From: Microbacterium pumilum
Lineage (GTDB): Bacteria; Actinomycetota; Actinomycetes; Actinomycetales; Microbacteriaceae
Direction: 5' to 3'
Length of the DNA: 64,000 bases
Assembly (NCBI RefSeq): GCF_039530225.1
Contig: NZ_BAAAOH010000001.1
Location: 1,364,001-1,428,000 of the forward strand
Numbering within the stretch: position 1 is the stretch's first letter; the number at the start of each line of letters is the position of its first letter. Positions 25,553 to 35,503 of the stretch are shown piece after piece. A program made the translations under genes and the position numbers. The notes below the pieces were generated by a model. It saw only the letters and a program-made list of their open reading frames with translations. It searched no databases and had not been told where the DNA came from.

Positions 25553-27472
25553 TCAGCTCGGAGCAAGGTGGATGGCGGCGCCGGGGGCGAGGGTCAGCGG
25601 CGCGCCGTGGTAGAGGCCGCCTCCAGGCAGCTTCACCGAGGCGAAGAGCGCGCTCGCGTCGACGCGGAACGTGCGCTCGACCTCGGCCAGGTTCGAGACC
25701 GTGAACCCGTCCGCCCCATAGCGGTAGCGCACCCGGTAGGCGGCCTGCTCGAGAGTCACCTCGCCGTACTCCGCGAGCCGCGGCGCGACGAGCAGGTCGG
25801 CGTCCAGCGCGGGCCGCACACCGAGGTACTCGTGGAACAGCACCCACGAGAACACGCAGGGGTACTCGTAGTAGTGCTCGGCGCCGTGCCACGACGTCCC
25901 GTCCACGTAGTACACGTGGTTCATGTCGTAGCGCTCGCCCATGATCCACGCCTCCTGGGCGCCTTGCCGGGCGACGCGCTCCAGCTGGTCCTTCAGCATC
26001 GCCCCCGCTCCGCGCGACGACCAGAACGCCGCATCCCAGCACCAGTAACGGCCGGCGGCGCACAGGTCGTACGGTCCGCCGTCGCCGATCTCGGCATCCG
26101 TGTAATCCGCGATCCTGGCCGACAGGAACGTCGGAAACCGCTGAAACTCGGGCAGCTCCCGCTCGACCAGCGCCTGCACCGCCTGCTCCTGCGTAGGCGA
26201 CGCCGCCCCGACGAGCACGGGCAGGATGTTGGCGAGAAGGTGGATGTGGTCGTGCACACGCCCCGACCGGTCGACCCAGTCGACGAAACGAGAAGTCTCG
26301 GGATCCCACCACCCCGCGGGCAGCGGCTGCGACAGGGAGGCAGCCAGCGCATCGCGCACGCTGCGGTAGCGAGCCGCGAAAGACGAGCGCGCAAGCAGCT
26401 CTTCGAGCTGAGCGAGCAGCTCGAACGATCGCACCGCGAGCGCCTGGGCCATCGTCTCGCGGCCATCCTTGATGACCTGGTCCTCGTAGTAGACGTCGCC
26501 CCAGAGCCGGCCCAGAGGGTCGATGTACTCCTCGATGCCGGATGCCGCACCCTCGAGGTCCTCGATATGCCGGCGCAGCCACGAGAGGTCCTTCGTGCGG
26601 GCGACGTAGAGCCAGATCGACTCGAGCACCTCGATGTTGCCCGTGACGAGGAACATCACGGCGTTCTCGGAGCCATCCATCGACCCCCGGCGCACGTGGT
26701 ACTCACGATCGCCGTTCGGCTGCACGGCGCACGGATCTCGCCAGAGTCCGATGGGGTCCTCGCGCATCAGCCGCAGCTGCAGCTCGATCATCCGCCGAAC
26801 GACGTCGCGGTCGACGTGGTCGCCCCATGCCAGGCGCCCCTTGATCTGGAACTCGTGGTCGACGTCGGGGTACGTGCCCGCGTACATCCCGGCCATCGTG
26901 CTTCGCACGTACCCGAGCGGGTCGGGGTAGCCGGCGGCCGTCGTGCGCTCGATCACCGAGGGGAGCATCGTGCCCCAGTAGAACCCGGCGGCGGCGTCGG
27001 CGAGCAGCTCGCCGCCCGCGAGGTCGAGCGTGAACCGCCCGCCGGTGACGTCGGCGTGCGGTCGTGTGCGGTGGCGCGTGAGGCGAGCGGATGCCGCATC
27101 CGCCGTCACGGTCCACCCGGCGTCATCGGGCCGGGCTGTGATCGGCCCCTCGGCTTCGATCAGCCACGCCGGTTCGGAGCCGAAGGCATCGGCGGGCAGC
27201 ACCCAGCACGCACCGGACCCGGAGAGCACGCGTCCGGTCGCATCGCTCGGCAGGACGAAGAGCTCATCCGACCCGTCGAGAACGAACGCCGGGCCGGGCG
27301 GAAGCCGAAGCTCGATGACCGCGGCACCGTCGGGCGCGGTGAGGACCCAGGTGGAGTCGTCGACGGGCGAGATCGAGCCCGTGGGTGGCAACGGAGGTCC
27401 GGGCCGTTTCGTCCCGCCTTCGGCTCGCGCAACGACCCGGGTCCCACCGGCGACCGAGGCGCCTTCGATCAT
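25553..27472 (-). CDS. Six-hairpin ((alpha/alpha)6) glycosidase-like protein
   Basis: The start is ATG 27472, whose ATGA overlaps the stop of the GH51 gene (27469), so translation is coupled; the long frame above is a shadow. The 639-residue protein has an N-terminal beta domain (residues 1-170), then an alpha/alpha toroid with [35 protein letters not shown] and [13 protein letters not shown], and a C-terminal beta domain. Acidic pairs in these blocks are candidate catalytic residues. It resembles GH63/GH78/GH95-type barrels, but I cannot fix the family. It is the last gene of the GH31-GH51 operon, so an arabino- or gluco-oligosaccharide substrate is plausible. Confidence 0.6.
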   Translation of the reverse strand: MIEGASVAGGTRVVARAEGGTKRPGPPLPPTGSISPVDDSTWVLTAPDGAAVIELRLPPGPAFVLDGSDELFVLPSDATGRVLSGSGACWVLPADAFGSEPAWLIEAEGPITARPDDAGWTVTADAASARLTRHRTRPHADVTGGRFTLDLAGGELLADAAAGFYWGTMLPSVIERTTAAGYPDPLGYVRSTMAGMYAGTYPDVDHEFQIKGRLAWGDHVDRDVVRRMIELQLRLMREDPIGLWRDPCAVQPNGDREYHVRRGSMDGSENAVMFLVTGNIEVLESIWLYVARTKDLSWLRRHIEDLEGAASGIEEYIDPLGRLWGDVYYEDQVIKDGRETMAQALAVRSFELLAQLEELLARSSFAARYRSVRDALAASLSQPLPAGWWDPETSRFVDWVDRSGRVHDHIHLLANILPVLVGAASPTQEQAVQALVERELPEFQRFPTFLSARIADYTDAEIGDGGPYDLCAAGRYWCWDAAFWSSRGAGAMLKDQLERVARQGAQEAWIMGERYDMNHVYYVDGTSWHGAEHYYEYPCVFSWVLFHEYLGVRPALDADLLVAPRLAEYGEVTLEQAAYRVRYRYGADGFTVSNLAEVERTFRVDASALFASVKLPGGGLYHGAPLTLAPGAAIHLAPS

Positions 27473-28914
27473 GACGCGACGCTGACGCGCAAAGACGCGA
27501 CCGCGCGTGGCGGCAGGGTCACCTCGAGGGTTTCGCCCTCGACCCGGTACCCGTCGAACACGACGGGCGTGACCACATCCGGTGCATCGAAGGTGTTGTG
27601 CGCGTCCGACGTCTCGCCCACGAGCACGCGCGCCGAGATCACGTCGGCGATCGCCGAGGGCAGCCGGACCGACGCGGAAGCCTCGCGCTCGAGCCCCGTG
27701 TTCACGAGGCCGATCGTGTATGCGCCGTCCTTGTGCGAGACGGTCCAGTCGAGGAACGGGTCGACGTCGTCGGCTGCGGCATCCACCCATTCGGCGTCCT
27801 GATGATCGGAGTAGAGGTCGAAGACGTGATAGGTCGGGGTCTTGATGAGCCGAGGGCCGTCGGTGAGCAGCATGCTCTGCAGCACGTTGACCATCTGCGC
27901 GATGTTGGCCATGCGCACGCGGGAGGCGTGCTTGTGGAAGATGTGCAGGTTGAGGGCCGCGACGACCGCGTCACGGATCGTGTTCTGCTGGTACAGGAAT
28001 CCACTCTCGGTGCCGGGCTCGACGTCGTACCACGTGCCCCACTCGTCGACGATGAGGCTGACGCGCCGAGCGGGATCGTGGCGGTCCATGATCGCTCCGT
28101 GCCGGGTGAGCAGCTCGTCCATGAACCGGGTGCGGCGCATCGTCTCGTGCCACGCTCGATCGTCGAACCCGGTTGCCGCGCCCTTCACGTCCCACTCGCC
28201 GGTGGGGAGCGTGTAGTAGTGCAGGCTCAGACCGTCCATGTGTCCCGCCGCCCGCGCCATGAGAACCTCGGTCCACTCGTAGTCGTCGGCGTTGGCGCCG
28301 CACGCGATCTTCGAGATCGGCTGCTCGCCGTACTTGCGCACGTAGGTCTGGTACTGCCGGTACAGGTTCGCGTAGTGCAGCGGCAGCATGTTGCCGCCGC
28401 ATCCCCAGCTCTCGTTCCCGACGCCGAAGAACTCGAGGCTGAACGGCTGGTCGCGCCCGTGGCGCTTGCGCAGGTCGGCCATCGGAGAGCCGGTGTCGAG
28501 CGTCATGTACTCCACCCAGTCCGCCATCTCGGCGACGGTGCCGCTGCCCACGTTGCCGTTGATGTAGGCCTCGGAGTCGAGCTGCTGCAGCAGCTCGAAG
28601 TATTCGTGCGTGCCGAACGTGTTGGGGTCGACGACACCGCCCCAGTGGGTGTTGACCATCGACTGCCGCTCGGGTCCGACGCCCTTGAGCCAGTGGTACT
28701 CATCCGCGAAGCATCCGCCCGGCCACCGCACGACGGGCACCTTGATGGCGCGGAGTGCCTCGACGGCATCGCGCCGGATGCCGTTCTTGTTCGGGATGTC
28801 GGAATCCGCGCCGACCCACAGCCCCTCGTAGACGCACCGGCCGAGGTGCTCGGCGAACTGTCCGTAGACGCGGCGGTCGATGTGGTGGCTCGGAGCCTCG
28901 GCGATGGTGATCAT
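27469..28914 (-). CDS. abfA: Alpha-L-arabinofuranosidase, GH51
   Basis: The 481-residue protein matches intracellular GH51 enzymes end to end: [20 protein letters not shown] near 17-36, [13 protein letters not shown] near 63-75, acid/base Glu168 in [11 protein letters not shown], and nucleophile Glu291 in [13 protein letters not shown]-terminal beta domain follows. It removes terminal arabinofuranose from arabinan, arabinoxylan or arabinogalactan fragments. A GGAAGGA ribosome site precedes the ATG. It is the middle gene of a three-gene minus-strand operon, 67 bases after the GH31 gene and overlapping the six-hairpin gene by four bases. Confidence 0.92.
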   Translation of the reverse strand: MITIAEAPSHHIDRRVYGQFAEHLGRCVYEGLWVGADSDIPNKNGIRRDAVEALRAIKVPVVRWPGGCFADEYHWLKGVGPERQSMVNTHWGGVVDPNTFGTHEYFELLQQLDSEAYINGNVGSGTVAEMADWVEYMTLDTGSPMADLRKRHGRDQPFSLEFFGVGNESWGCGGNMLPLHYANLYRQYQTYVRKYGEQPISKIACGANADDYEWTEVLMARAAGHMDGLSLHYYTLPTGEWDVKGAATGFDDRAWHETMRRTRFMDELLTRHGAIMDRHDPARRVSLIVDEWGTWYDVEPGTESGFLYQQNTIRDAVVAALNLHIFHKHASRVRMANIAQMVNVLQSMLLTDGPRLIKTPTYHVFDLYSDHQDAEWVDAAADDVDPFLDWTVSHKDGAYTIGLVNTGLEREASASVRLPSAIADVISARVLVGETSDAHNTFDAPDVVTPVVFDGYRVEGETLEVTLPPRAVASLRVSVAS

Positions 28915-28981
28915 GGTGTCCTTCCGGCCGGATGTCGGCGGTGCGGGTCGGCCGCAGGGGCGGCGATGGTCATGGTGGGCG

Positions 28982-31324
28982 TCAGCGTGCGGCGAGCTGC
29001 TCGACGATCGCGCCCACGAGCGGGGCGGGCAGAGCGAGCGCGTGCAGGTCTGCGAAGACGTCGGCGGGCGCGCGACCCGACGTGATGATCCTCCAGGCCA
29101 TGGCTTTGTCTTCGTAGAGGTACTGTGCGCCGTTCAGCACGGCGAAGATCCGGTCCTCACGGCCCTGCGTGCGGGGGGCGGGGTCGTGCGTGGTCGCGAC
29201 AGTCAGGCTCACGCGCGCGTCTCCGGCGACGGTCACGGTCGCGCCACGTGACGAGACGCCCGCCCCCTGGACCTCGTCCTCTCCCAGGCCGAGGAACGTC
29301 ACCGTCCACGTGCGCACTGCGGGCACGACGTCGTCGGGGCCCTCGGCGGGTCCGATGACCAGCTCGCCCCGCTCCTGGCTCCACCGGATCGGTGTGCGGA
29401 CGACGGCCCCGTCGAGGTGGTCGTCCTCTTCCACGAGTGTGAACGCGCCGTCCGCGCCGACCGCGACGACGATCTCGAGCCGTTCCGGGTTGCGCGCGGC
29501 ATCCGTGTCCTGCTCGCTCGCCAGGGGCAGGATGCCGCCTGACTTCAGGAAGACCGGAATCGAGTCCGCACCGCGGTGCAGTTCGATCGTGCGATCACCC
29601 TGGAGGACTGCGCCGGTGTGGATGTCGGTCCACACCCCTGGCGGCAGCCACGCCGTGACCGATCCCAGCAGGGTGACCGGGTCACGCGGCGAGGTGATGG
29701 GCACGACGAGCAGCTCGCTGCCGAACAGGAACTGGTTCGGCGTCTCGTACGCCCGAGGGAGCTCGGGCCACGCGTAGTACAACGGAAGGACGAGGGGGAT
29801 GCCGGCCCTCCCTGCGCGGTGATTCATCGCGTGCAGGTAGGGCACCATGCGCACGCGCAGGCGCAGTGCGTCGTCGAGCGCCGCGCGCGTCTCGGCGGGG
29901 AAGGCCCACGGTTCCTTCGCGAGGAACGGGTTGTCGGTCGAGTGCAGGCGCAGGATGGGCGAGTAGACGCCGAGCTGCACCCAGCGAGCGGTGAGCTCGT
30001 CGTCGCGCGAGCCGAACATGTGGCCGCCGATGTCATGGCTCCACCACCCGTACCCGATGTTCGATGCGGTGGCCGTGAACTCGGGCTGGAACGCGAGCGA
30101 CTCCCAGCTGAGGAAGACGTCGCCCGAGAAGCCGATCGGGTAGCGGTGGCTGCCCGGTCCCGCGTAGCGGGAGAGGAGGAGCGGGCGACCGCCGTCCCGC
30201 GCGGCGTCGAGGAAGTGGAAGTGGTTGAGCAGCCAGAGCGGATCGATGCCGGTGACGCGGGAGTGCGGGCCGTGCTGCCAGTCCATCCACCAGAAGTCGA
30301 CGCCTTGGGCCTCGAGCGGGTGGTGCAGCACCGCGAAGTACGCCGCGAGGAACTCGGGATCGTTGATCTCGAACGCGATGCGCTCGCCCGACGCGGGATC
30401 GCGGCCGAGTGCCTCGGCCATGGCCGGGTAGGCGTCCTCGAACGCGCGCACTCCGTCGGCGGGGTGGAGGTTCAGCGTCACCTTCATGCCGCGGCGGTGC
30501 ACCTCGGCGAGGAAGCACTCGGGGTCGGGGAAGAACTCCGGCTCCCAGCTGTAGCCCGTCCAGCCGCCGTTGAACTCCGAGGGCACGCTGTCGACGCGGT
30601 GCCAGTCCATGTCGAGCACCGCGACCGAGAACCGTACGCCCTCCCGCTCGAAGCGGTCGAGCAGCTCGACGTACTCGTCGGCGGTGTACCGGTGGTAACG
30701 GCTCCACCAGTTGCCGAGCGCCCAGCGGGGGAGGACCGGCGGCGAGCCCGACACGGCATACAGCGCGCGCACTGCCTCGCCGTACTCGTGCGCGTAGGCG
30801 AAGACGTAGAGATCGGTGCGCTCGCCGTCGCGTGGGCTCACCCATCCGTCGTCGGTGAACAGCAATGACGCCGAGTCGTCGATGACGCCCACGCCCTTGC
30901 GCGAGACGACACCGCTCTCCAGCGGATGCCGGCCGTCGACCCCGTCGAGCGTGCGGGCGGTGCCGCCGAGGTCTTCCACCTCGCCGAACTTCCAGTCCTC
31001 GAGGCCCCGGCCGCCGCCAAGCGGGCGGACTCTGAGGCCGCTCGGACTGAAGGGCTTGCGGTCGTACCGCAGGTGCAGCCGCGCGGTCACGATCTCGAGG
31101 GTGTCCGGACCGTCGATGATGCGGAAGTCCGGCACCGGCAGGTCACGGTGCACCGCGAACGTCGAGGCACGGTCTTCGAAGAGACCGTCGTCCGACCACT
31201 CCGCGCGCACCAGCCCGTCGGTCAGCACGGTGAAGCGCCAGCGGTCGCCGCGCACCACGGCCTCCGGATGGGCGAGCGGAGTGGCCTCGATGCGGAGGTG
31301 CGGGGGAATATCAGCGCTGTACAT
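28982..31324 (-). CDS. GH31 alpha-glucosidase/alpha-xylosidase family protein
   Basis: The 780-residue protein has the GH31 layout: an N-terminal beta-sandwich to about residue 195, then a barrel starting [16 protein letters not shown]. It carries nucleophile Asp348 in VDFWWMDWQ, acid/base Asp402 in [12 protein letters not shown], and [20 protein letters not shown] near 430-450. A C-terminal beta domain follows. GH31 members release alpha-linked glucose, xylose or other sugars; the specificity is not clear from these motifs. It is the first gene of the minus-strand operon with GH51 and the six-hairpin protein, and it is divergent from lacI with only 17 bases between starts, hence probably controlled by that regulator. 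Confidence 0.85.
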   Translation of the reverse strand: MYSADIPPHLRIEATPLAHPEAVVRGDRWRFTVLTDGLVRAEWSDDGLFEDRASTFAVHRDLPVPDFRIIDGPDTLEIVTARLHLRYDRKPFSPSGLRVRPLGGGRGLEDWKFGEVEDLGGTARTLDGVDGRHPLESGVVSRKGVGVIDDSASLLFTDDGWVSPRDGERTDLYVFAYAHEYGEAVRALYAVSGSPPVLPRWALGNWWSRYHRYTADEYVELLDRFEREGVRFSVAVLDMDWHRVDSVPSEFNGGWTGYSWEPEFFPDPECFLAEVHRRGMKVTLNLHPADGVRAFEDAYPAMAEALGRDPASGERIAFEINDPEFLAAYFAVLHHPLEAQGVDFWWMDWQHGPHSRVTGIDPLWLLNHFHFLDAARDGGRPLLLSRYAGPGSHRYPIGFSGDVFLSWESLAFQPEFTATASNIGYGWWSHDIGGHMFGSRDDELTARWVQLGVYSPILRLHSTDNPFLAKEPWAFPAETRAALDDALRLRVRMVPYLHAMNHRAGRAGIPLVLPLYYAWPELPRAYETPNQFLFGSELLVVPITSPRDPVTLLGSVTAWLPPGVWTDIHTGAVLQGDRTIELHRGADSIPVFLKSGGILPLASEQDTDAARNPERLEIVVAVGADGAFTLVEEDDHLDGAVVRTPIRWSQERGELVIGPAEGPDDVVPAVRTWTVTFLGLGEDEVQGAGVSSRGATVTVAGDARVSLTVATTHDPAPRTQGREDRIFAVLNGAQYLYEDKAMAWRIITSGRAPADVFADLHALALPAPLVGAIVEQLAAR
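31308..31324. promoter_or_regulatory. Operator-like site between GH31 and lacI
   Basis: The site contains the CAGCGCTG core (31312-31319), the same as the perfect palindrome downstream of lacI. It overlaps the GH31 start codon and the probable -10 region (TACATT, 31320-31325) of lacI, so binding could repress both directions. Confidence 0.5.
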
Positions 31325-31341
31325 TTCATGAGGATCCTAAG

Positions 31342-32382
31342 ATGAGCGACATGAGCAGCGGAAGGCCCGGCCAGCGTGTTCGTCTCGAAGACGTCGCGAA
31401 ACTGGCCGGCGTTTCGATGAAGACGGTGTCGAACGTCGTCCACGACTACCCGCATGTCTCGGTCAAGATGCGGGAGCGCGTGCAGGCGGCCATCGATCAG
31501 CTCGGGTATCGGCCGAATCTGACGGCGCGACGGCTCGCGACGGGACGGACCGGGATGCTCGCGCTCGCGATCCCCGAGATCGACCAGCCCTACTTCGCCG
31601 AGCTCGCCCGCCGCATCGGCGAGGAGGCGGTGCGCCGTGGATACCGGGTCATCGTCGAGCAGACGCTGAATGACGCCGATGCGGAGCGGGCCGTCATCCG
31701 TGATCGCGAAGAGGGTCTGGTCGACGGCGTCATCTTCCAGCCCGCGTACATGGACACGATGGAGATCGCCCGGCTGCGCCCCGGCACCCCGCTCGTGCTC
31801 CTCGGTGAGGCCGGACGCCCGCTCACCGCCGACCACGTCATGATCGACAATGTCGCGGCTGCGCGCGAAGCAGTCGAGCTGCTCCTTGGACAGGGACGGA
31901 CCCGGATCGCGTTCTTCGGAATGGTGCACGGCGATCCGACGGAGTCCACCCATCTGCGCCTGCTCGGATACCAGGAGGCTCTGCTCGCCGCGGGTGTCCG
32001 CACCGGCCCCGAGCTCGTGATCGAGACCGATGGATTCGCGATCGACGATGGAGTCGCCGCACTGAGTGCGGCCCTGGACGCCGGGGTGCGGTTCGACGCC
32101 CTGGTCTGCCGCGACGACCTGTTCGCGATGGCGGCGCTGAAGGTGCTCGACCGTGCGGGGCTTCGGGTTCCGGGCGATGTCTCGGTGCTCGGCTGGGACG
32201 ATACGGCGCTGGCGCGCTACAGCACTCCCGCGCTCTCGAGCATCTCGCCCGGCAAGGAGGCGATCGCACGCATGGCGCTCGAACTTCTCGAAGACCGGAT
32301 GGCCGGATACGACGGAGTCGGACGGCACCGCATCGCGCCCCATGTCATCATCGAACGAGAGACGACCGGGCATCCGACCTGA
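31342..32382 (+). CDS. LacI family transcriptional regulator
   Basis: The 346-residue repressor starts at ATG 31342 after GAGGA. The N-terminal helix-turn-helix LEDVAKLAGVSMKTVSNVVH (about 15-34) and hinge helix NLTARRLATGRTG lead into a periplasmic-binding-type effector domain (MLALAIPEIDQPYFAELARR and on), ending with SVLGWDDTALARYSTPALSS. These proteins release DNA when a sugar binds. It lies between the GH31-GH51 operon and the GH2-GH32 operon, with CAGCGCTG-core sites on both sides, so it is the likely local repressor. The effector sugar is not predictable. Confidence 0.9.
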   Translation: MSDMSSGRPGQRVRLEDVAKLAGVSMKTVSNVVHDYPHVSVKMRERVQAAIDQLGYRPNLTARRLATGRTGMLALAIPEIDQPYFAELARRIGEEAVRRGYRVIVEQTLNDADAERAVIRDREEGLVDGVIFQPAYMDTMEIARLRPGTPLVLLGEAGRPLTADHVMIDNVAAAREAVELLLGQGRTRIAFFGMVHGDPTESTHLRLLGYQEALLAAGVRTGPELVIETDGFAIDDGVAALSAALDAGVRFDALVCRDDLFAMAALKVLDRAGLRVPGDVSVLGWDDTALARYSTPALSSISPGKEAIARMALELLEDRMAGYDGVGRHRIAPHVIIERETTGHPT

Positions 32383-32386
32383 CCAT

Positions 32387-32400
32387 TTCCAGCGCTGGAA
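32387..32400. promoter_or_regulatory. Perfect LacI-type operator
   Basis: TTCCAGCGCTGGAA is a perfect 14-base palindrome with the central CG of LacI-family sites. It starts five bases after the lacI stop and lies between the expected -35 position and the -10 box TAGGCT of the GH2 gene, a classic repression position. Confidence 0.75.
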
Positions 32401-32408
32401 TTTCTGGG

Positions 32409-32414
32409 TAGGCT
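32409..32414 (+). promoter_or_regulatory. -10 element of leaderless GH2 transcript
   Basis: TAGGCT is followed by six bases and ATG 32421. The palindromic operator lies directly upstream. Confidence 0.6.
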
Positions 32415-32420
32415 TCCCGC

Positions 32421-34235
32421 ATGCGTCCCGAGGTGCGTGCGACCGCGCAAGACGGCTCCTACCCGCGCCCACAGCTCGTGCGTCCGCAGTGGTTCGATCT
32501 GGGCGGAGCGTGGGATTTCGCGTTCGACGAGGATGTCAGAGCGGGTGCCGCAACCGGCATCCCGGATGAGTTCCCGACGACGATCATCGTTCCCTACCCG
32601 CCCGAGTCGCCGCTTTCGGGCATCAACGACACCGGCTACCACGGCATCGTCTGGTACCGAAGGTCGATCGCCGAGGCCGACCTCGAGAACGCAGGACACG
32701 CGGAAGGCCGCACGCTGCTCCTCCATTTCGGCGCTGTCGACTACCGCGCCGACGTGTGGATCGGCGGGCGGCACGCGGCATCCCACGAGGGCGGTCACAC
32801 GCCGTTCAGCGTCGAGGTGCCGGCGTTCGACGGTGAGGTCGACATCGTCGTGCGAGCGGAGGACGACCCGCACGACCTGACCCAGCCACGCGGCAAGCAG
32901 GATTGGGAGCTCGAGCCCCACGCCATCTGGTACCACCGGACGACCGGAATCTGGCAGCCGGTGTGGCTGGAGTCCGTGCCCCAACAGCACCTGACGCGCG
33001 TCGCATGGCGACCGGACATCCGGGACTCGTCCGTTCGACTGACGCTCGAGCTCGGCGGGAAGCCCACCGACGGCACCCGTGCGAACGTGACTCTGCAGCT
33101 CGGTGCGGTTCAACTCGCCGACGTGAGCGTCGCGGTCGCAGATGCTCGGGAAGAGATCACGATCTCGATCCCTGCCGTCCGAAACGGCGAACAGTACGAC
33201 CACCTGCTCTGGTCGCCCGAGCACCCGAACCTGATCGACGCGCGCATCGAGCTCGTCGACCCGGACGGGTCCGACGTGGTTGCGTCCTACTTCGGGCTTC
33301 GCTCCGTGGGCACGGCGGGTGGCCGATTCCTCCTCAACGGCCGTCCGTACCCGATCGCGGGCGTCCTCTCGCAGGGCTACTGGCCGCAGTCGCACCTCGC
33401 CTCGCCGACCGCGGCAGCGCTGCGCACCGAGGTCGAGCTCATCAAAGCGCTCGGCTTCACCACCGCGCGCTTGCACCAGAAGATCGAGGACCCGCGCCTG
33501 CTGTACTGGGCCGACCGTCTGGGCCTTCTCGTGTGGACTGAGATGCCGAGCGCCATCGAATTCTCGGATGCGACGGTCACGCGCGTGACGCGGGAGTGGA
33601 CGGATGTCATCCGCCGCGATTCGTCGCACCCGTGCGTGGTGGCGTGGGTGCCGCTCAACGAGAGCTGGAGTGTCCGGTACATCGCCGTCGACGTGCGCCA
33701 GCAGAATTTCGCCCGGTCGCTGTACCGCCTGACCAGGGCGCTCGATGACACCCGGCTGGTGATCTCGAACGACGGCTGGGAGCATACGCGGTCCGACCTG
33801 TTCACGATTCACGACTATGAGAACGACCGCGACCGGCTCCAGGCGAGATACGAAACGCCCGACGCCATCGCGGCGACGGTGGACGGCATCTCGACGAACG
33901 GGCACGCGATGCTCGTCGGCACCGCCGCGGAGTCGGCGGTGACCGCATCCGCCCCCGTCGTGCTCAGCGAATTCGGCGGCGTGAGCTTCGCGCCCGACGA
34001 CGGCAGCAACGCCTGGGGATACCGTCTGGTGCAGTCACCCGCCGACCTCGATCGCCACCTGAGCGGGCTGTTCGCCGCTCTCCACGCGAGCTCGGCGCTC
34101 GCCGGTTGGGTCTACACGCAGCTCACCGACACGGTGCAGGAGACCAACGGGCTCACCGACGAGAACCGCGTGCCCAAACTGCCCGCCGCGCGGATCCGCG
34201 CGATCGTCCGCGGCGCCGACGAATCCGCTCGATAA
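32421..34235 (+). CDS. GH2 family beta-glycosidase (beta-galactosidase/glucuronidase-like)
   Basis: The 604-residue protein has the short GH2 layout: a sugar-binding jelly roll (residues 20-190, including GYHGIVWYRRSI and VDYRADVWIGG), an Ig-like domain to about 295, and a TIM barrel. Acid/base Glu414 lies in VPLNESWS and the nucleophile Glu517 in VLSEFGGVSF. The length is close to beta-glucuronidases and short beta-galactosidases; I cannot choose between beta-galactoside, mannoside and glucuronide. It begins directly after lacI behind the operator and is followed 35 bases later by the GH32 gene, so all are probably regulated together. Confidence 0.85.
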   Translation: MRPEVRATAQDGSYPRPQLVRPQWFDLGGAWDFAFDEDVRAGAATGIPDEFPTTIIVPYPPESPLSGINDTGYHGIVWYRRSIAEADLENAGHAEGRTLLLHFGAVDYRADVWIGGRHAASHEGGHTPFSVEVPAFDGEVDIVVRAEDDPHDLTQPRGKQDWELEPHAIWYHRTTGIWQPVWLESVPQQHLTRVAWRPDIRDSSVRLTLELGGKPTDGTRANVTLQLGAVQLADVSVAVADAREEITISIPAVRNGEQYDHLLWSPEHPNLIDARIELVDPDGSDVVASYFGLRSVGTAGGRFLLNGRPYPIAGVLSQGYWPQSHLASPTAAALRTEVELIKALGFTTARLHQKIEDPRLLYWADRLGLLVWTEMPSAIEFSDATVTRVTREWTDVIRRDSSHPCVVAWVPLNESWSVRYIAVDVRQQNFARSLYRLTRALDDTRLVISNDGWEHTRSDLFTIHDYENDRDRLQARYETPDAIAATVDGISTNGHAMLVGTAAESAVTASAPVVLSEFGGVSFAPDDGSNAWGYRLVQSPADLDRHLSGLFAALHASSALAGWVYTQLTDTVQETNGLTDENRVPKLPAARIRAIVRGADESAR

Positions 34236-34270
34236 GCCCGTTCACCCCGACCACCGGAGCCTGATCCGCC

Positions 34271-35503
34271 ATGCGTCCCGACTTCCACTTCACTCCCGCG
34301 GCCGGCTGGATCAACGACCCCCACGGCCTGCACCACTGGAAGGGCGAGTACCACGCCTTCTATCAGTATGTCCCCGAGCGCACCGAATGGTCGGAAGACA
34401 TCCACTGGGGCCACGCGAAAGGCCTTGACCTGCTCTCACTCGAAGAGCTTGCCGTGGCGATCTTCCCCGGCGACGGCGACGTCGGCATCTGGACCGGCTC
34501 TCTCGTCGTCGATGACGAGGATGCCGCGCACATCTTCTACACGTCGGTCAGCCAGCCCGTCTTGGATCACGCGCGCATCCGCATCGCCACGCCGGTCGAT
34601 CCCGACTGGGCGACGTGGCGGAAGGGCGCCTTCGTCGCGGAGATGCCCGCTGAGCTGACCGTCTACCGCGACCCGTGGGTCTTCCGAGACGGCGCCGCCT
34701 GGAGCATGCTCGTCGGCGGACGCCATCAGGACGGCGGCGGTGCCATGGTCTCGTACCGCTCGGACGACCTGCGCGACTGGACGTATCAGGGCATCGCGCT
34801 GCGCACGCCGACCGACGGTCCGCTGGCACGGAACGTGCTCTGGGAGTGCCCGCAGCTGTTCGAGATCGACGGTAGGCACGTGCTCGTCCTCTCGGTGGGA
34901 GACGAAGGCGAGACACCGTATGTCGGCTATGCCATCGGAGAGTGGGCGGACGGCCGGTTCGACGCTGCGAGCTGGGGTCGGTTGACGTTCAGCCGCAGCC
35001 ACTACGCACCCACGTTCGTGCGTGACGCGTCCGGCCGTCCGACCCTCGTGTTCTGGCTCCGTGAGGTCAGCGACGTTGCTGCCGGGTGGGCGGGCGCCCT
35101 GAGCGTGCCGTATCTTCTCGCACTGGACCACGGCGAACTGGTCGTGAGACCGCATCCGGATCTCGGGCGGTTCCGCCTGGACGCCGTGGCAGCGGATGCC
35201 GGGGCCCCGGCGGCAGACATCGTCTGGGCCGCGCAATCCGGCGCCGAACTGTCGATCGCGACCGACGCGGGCGATATCGTCGCACTGCGGATGACGGACG
35301 ATCGGCTGTTCGTCGAGACGGCCTCGGAGGCCTCGAGCATGCCGGCGGGGGGCGAGGTGCGGATCGTCCTCGACGGCCCGATCGTCGAGGTCTCGACCGA
35401 GCGCGGGGTCTACGGCGCGCAGATCCCCGTGTCGCGCGGCTTCCGGGTGACCGGCGACACCGGTGCCGTTCAGGTCCACCCGCTCGCCAGGCCCGCCCCG
35501 TGA
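34271..35503 (+). CDS. GH32 fructosidase-like protein
   Basis: The 410-residue protein carries all three GH32 signatures: WINDPHG with nucleophile Asp16 (residues 13-19), YRDPW with Asp134, and WECPQLF with acid/base Glu192. It is shorter than typical invertases, so the C-terminal beta-sandwich seems reduced (about residues 320-410). GH32 enzymes hydrolyse sucrose, sucrose-6-phosphate, inulin or levan. No signal peptide is present. GGAG lies 11 bases before the ATG. Its TGA overlaps the GTG of the ABC transporter gene, implying translational coupling. Confidence 0.85.
   Translation: MRPDFHFTPAAGWINDPHGLHHWKGEYHAFYQYVPERTEWSEDIHWGHAKGLDLLSLEELAVAIFPGDGDVGIWTGSLVVDDEDAAHIFYTSVSQPVLDHARIRIATPVDPDWATWRKGAFVAEMPAELTVYRDPWVFRDGAAWSMLVGGRHQDGGGAMVSYRSDDLRDWTYQGIALRTPTDGPLARNVLWECPQLFEIDGRHVLVLSVGDEGETPYVGYAIGEWADGRFDAASWGRLTFSRSHYAPTFVRDASGRPTLVFWLREVSDVAAGWAGALSVPYLLALDHGELVVRPHPDLGRFRLDAVAADAGAPAADIVWAAQSGAELSIATDAGDIVALRMTDDRLFVETASEASSMPAGGEVRIVLDGPIVEVSTERGVYGAQIPVSRGFRVTGDTGAVQVHPLARPAP

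Noticed and set aside
25568-29085. Long plus-strand frames opposite the GH51 and six-hairpin genes
   Set aside because: Both are antisense to strongly recognised minus-strand glycosidases.
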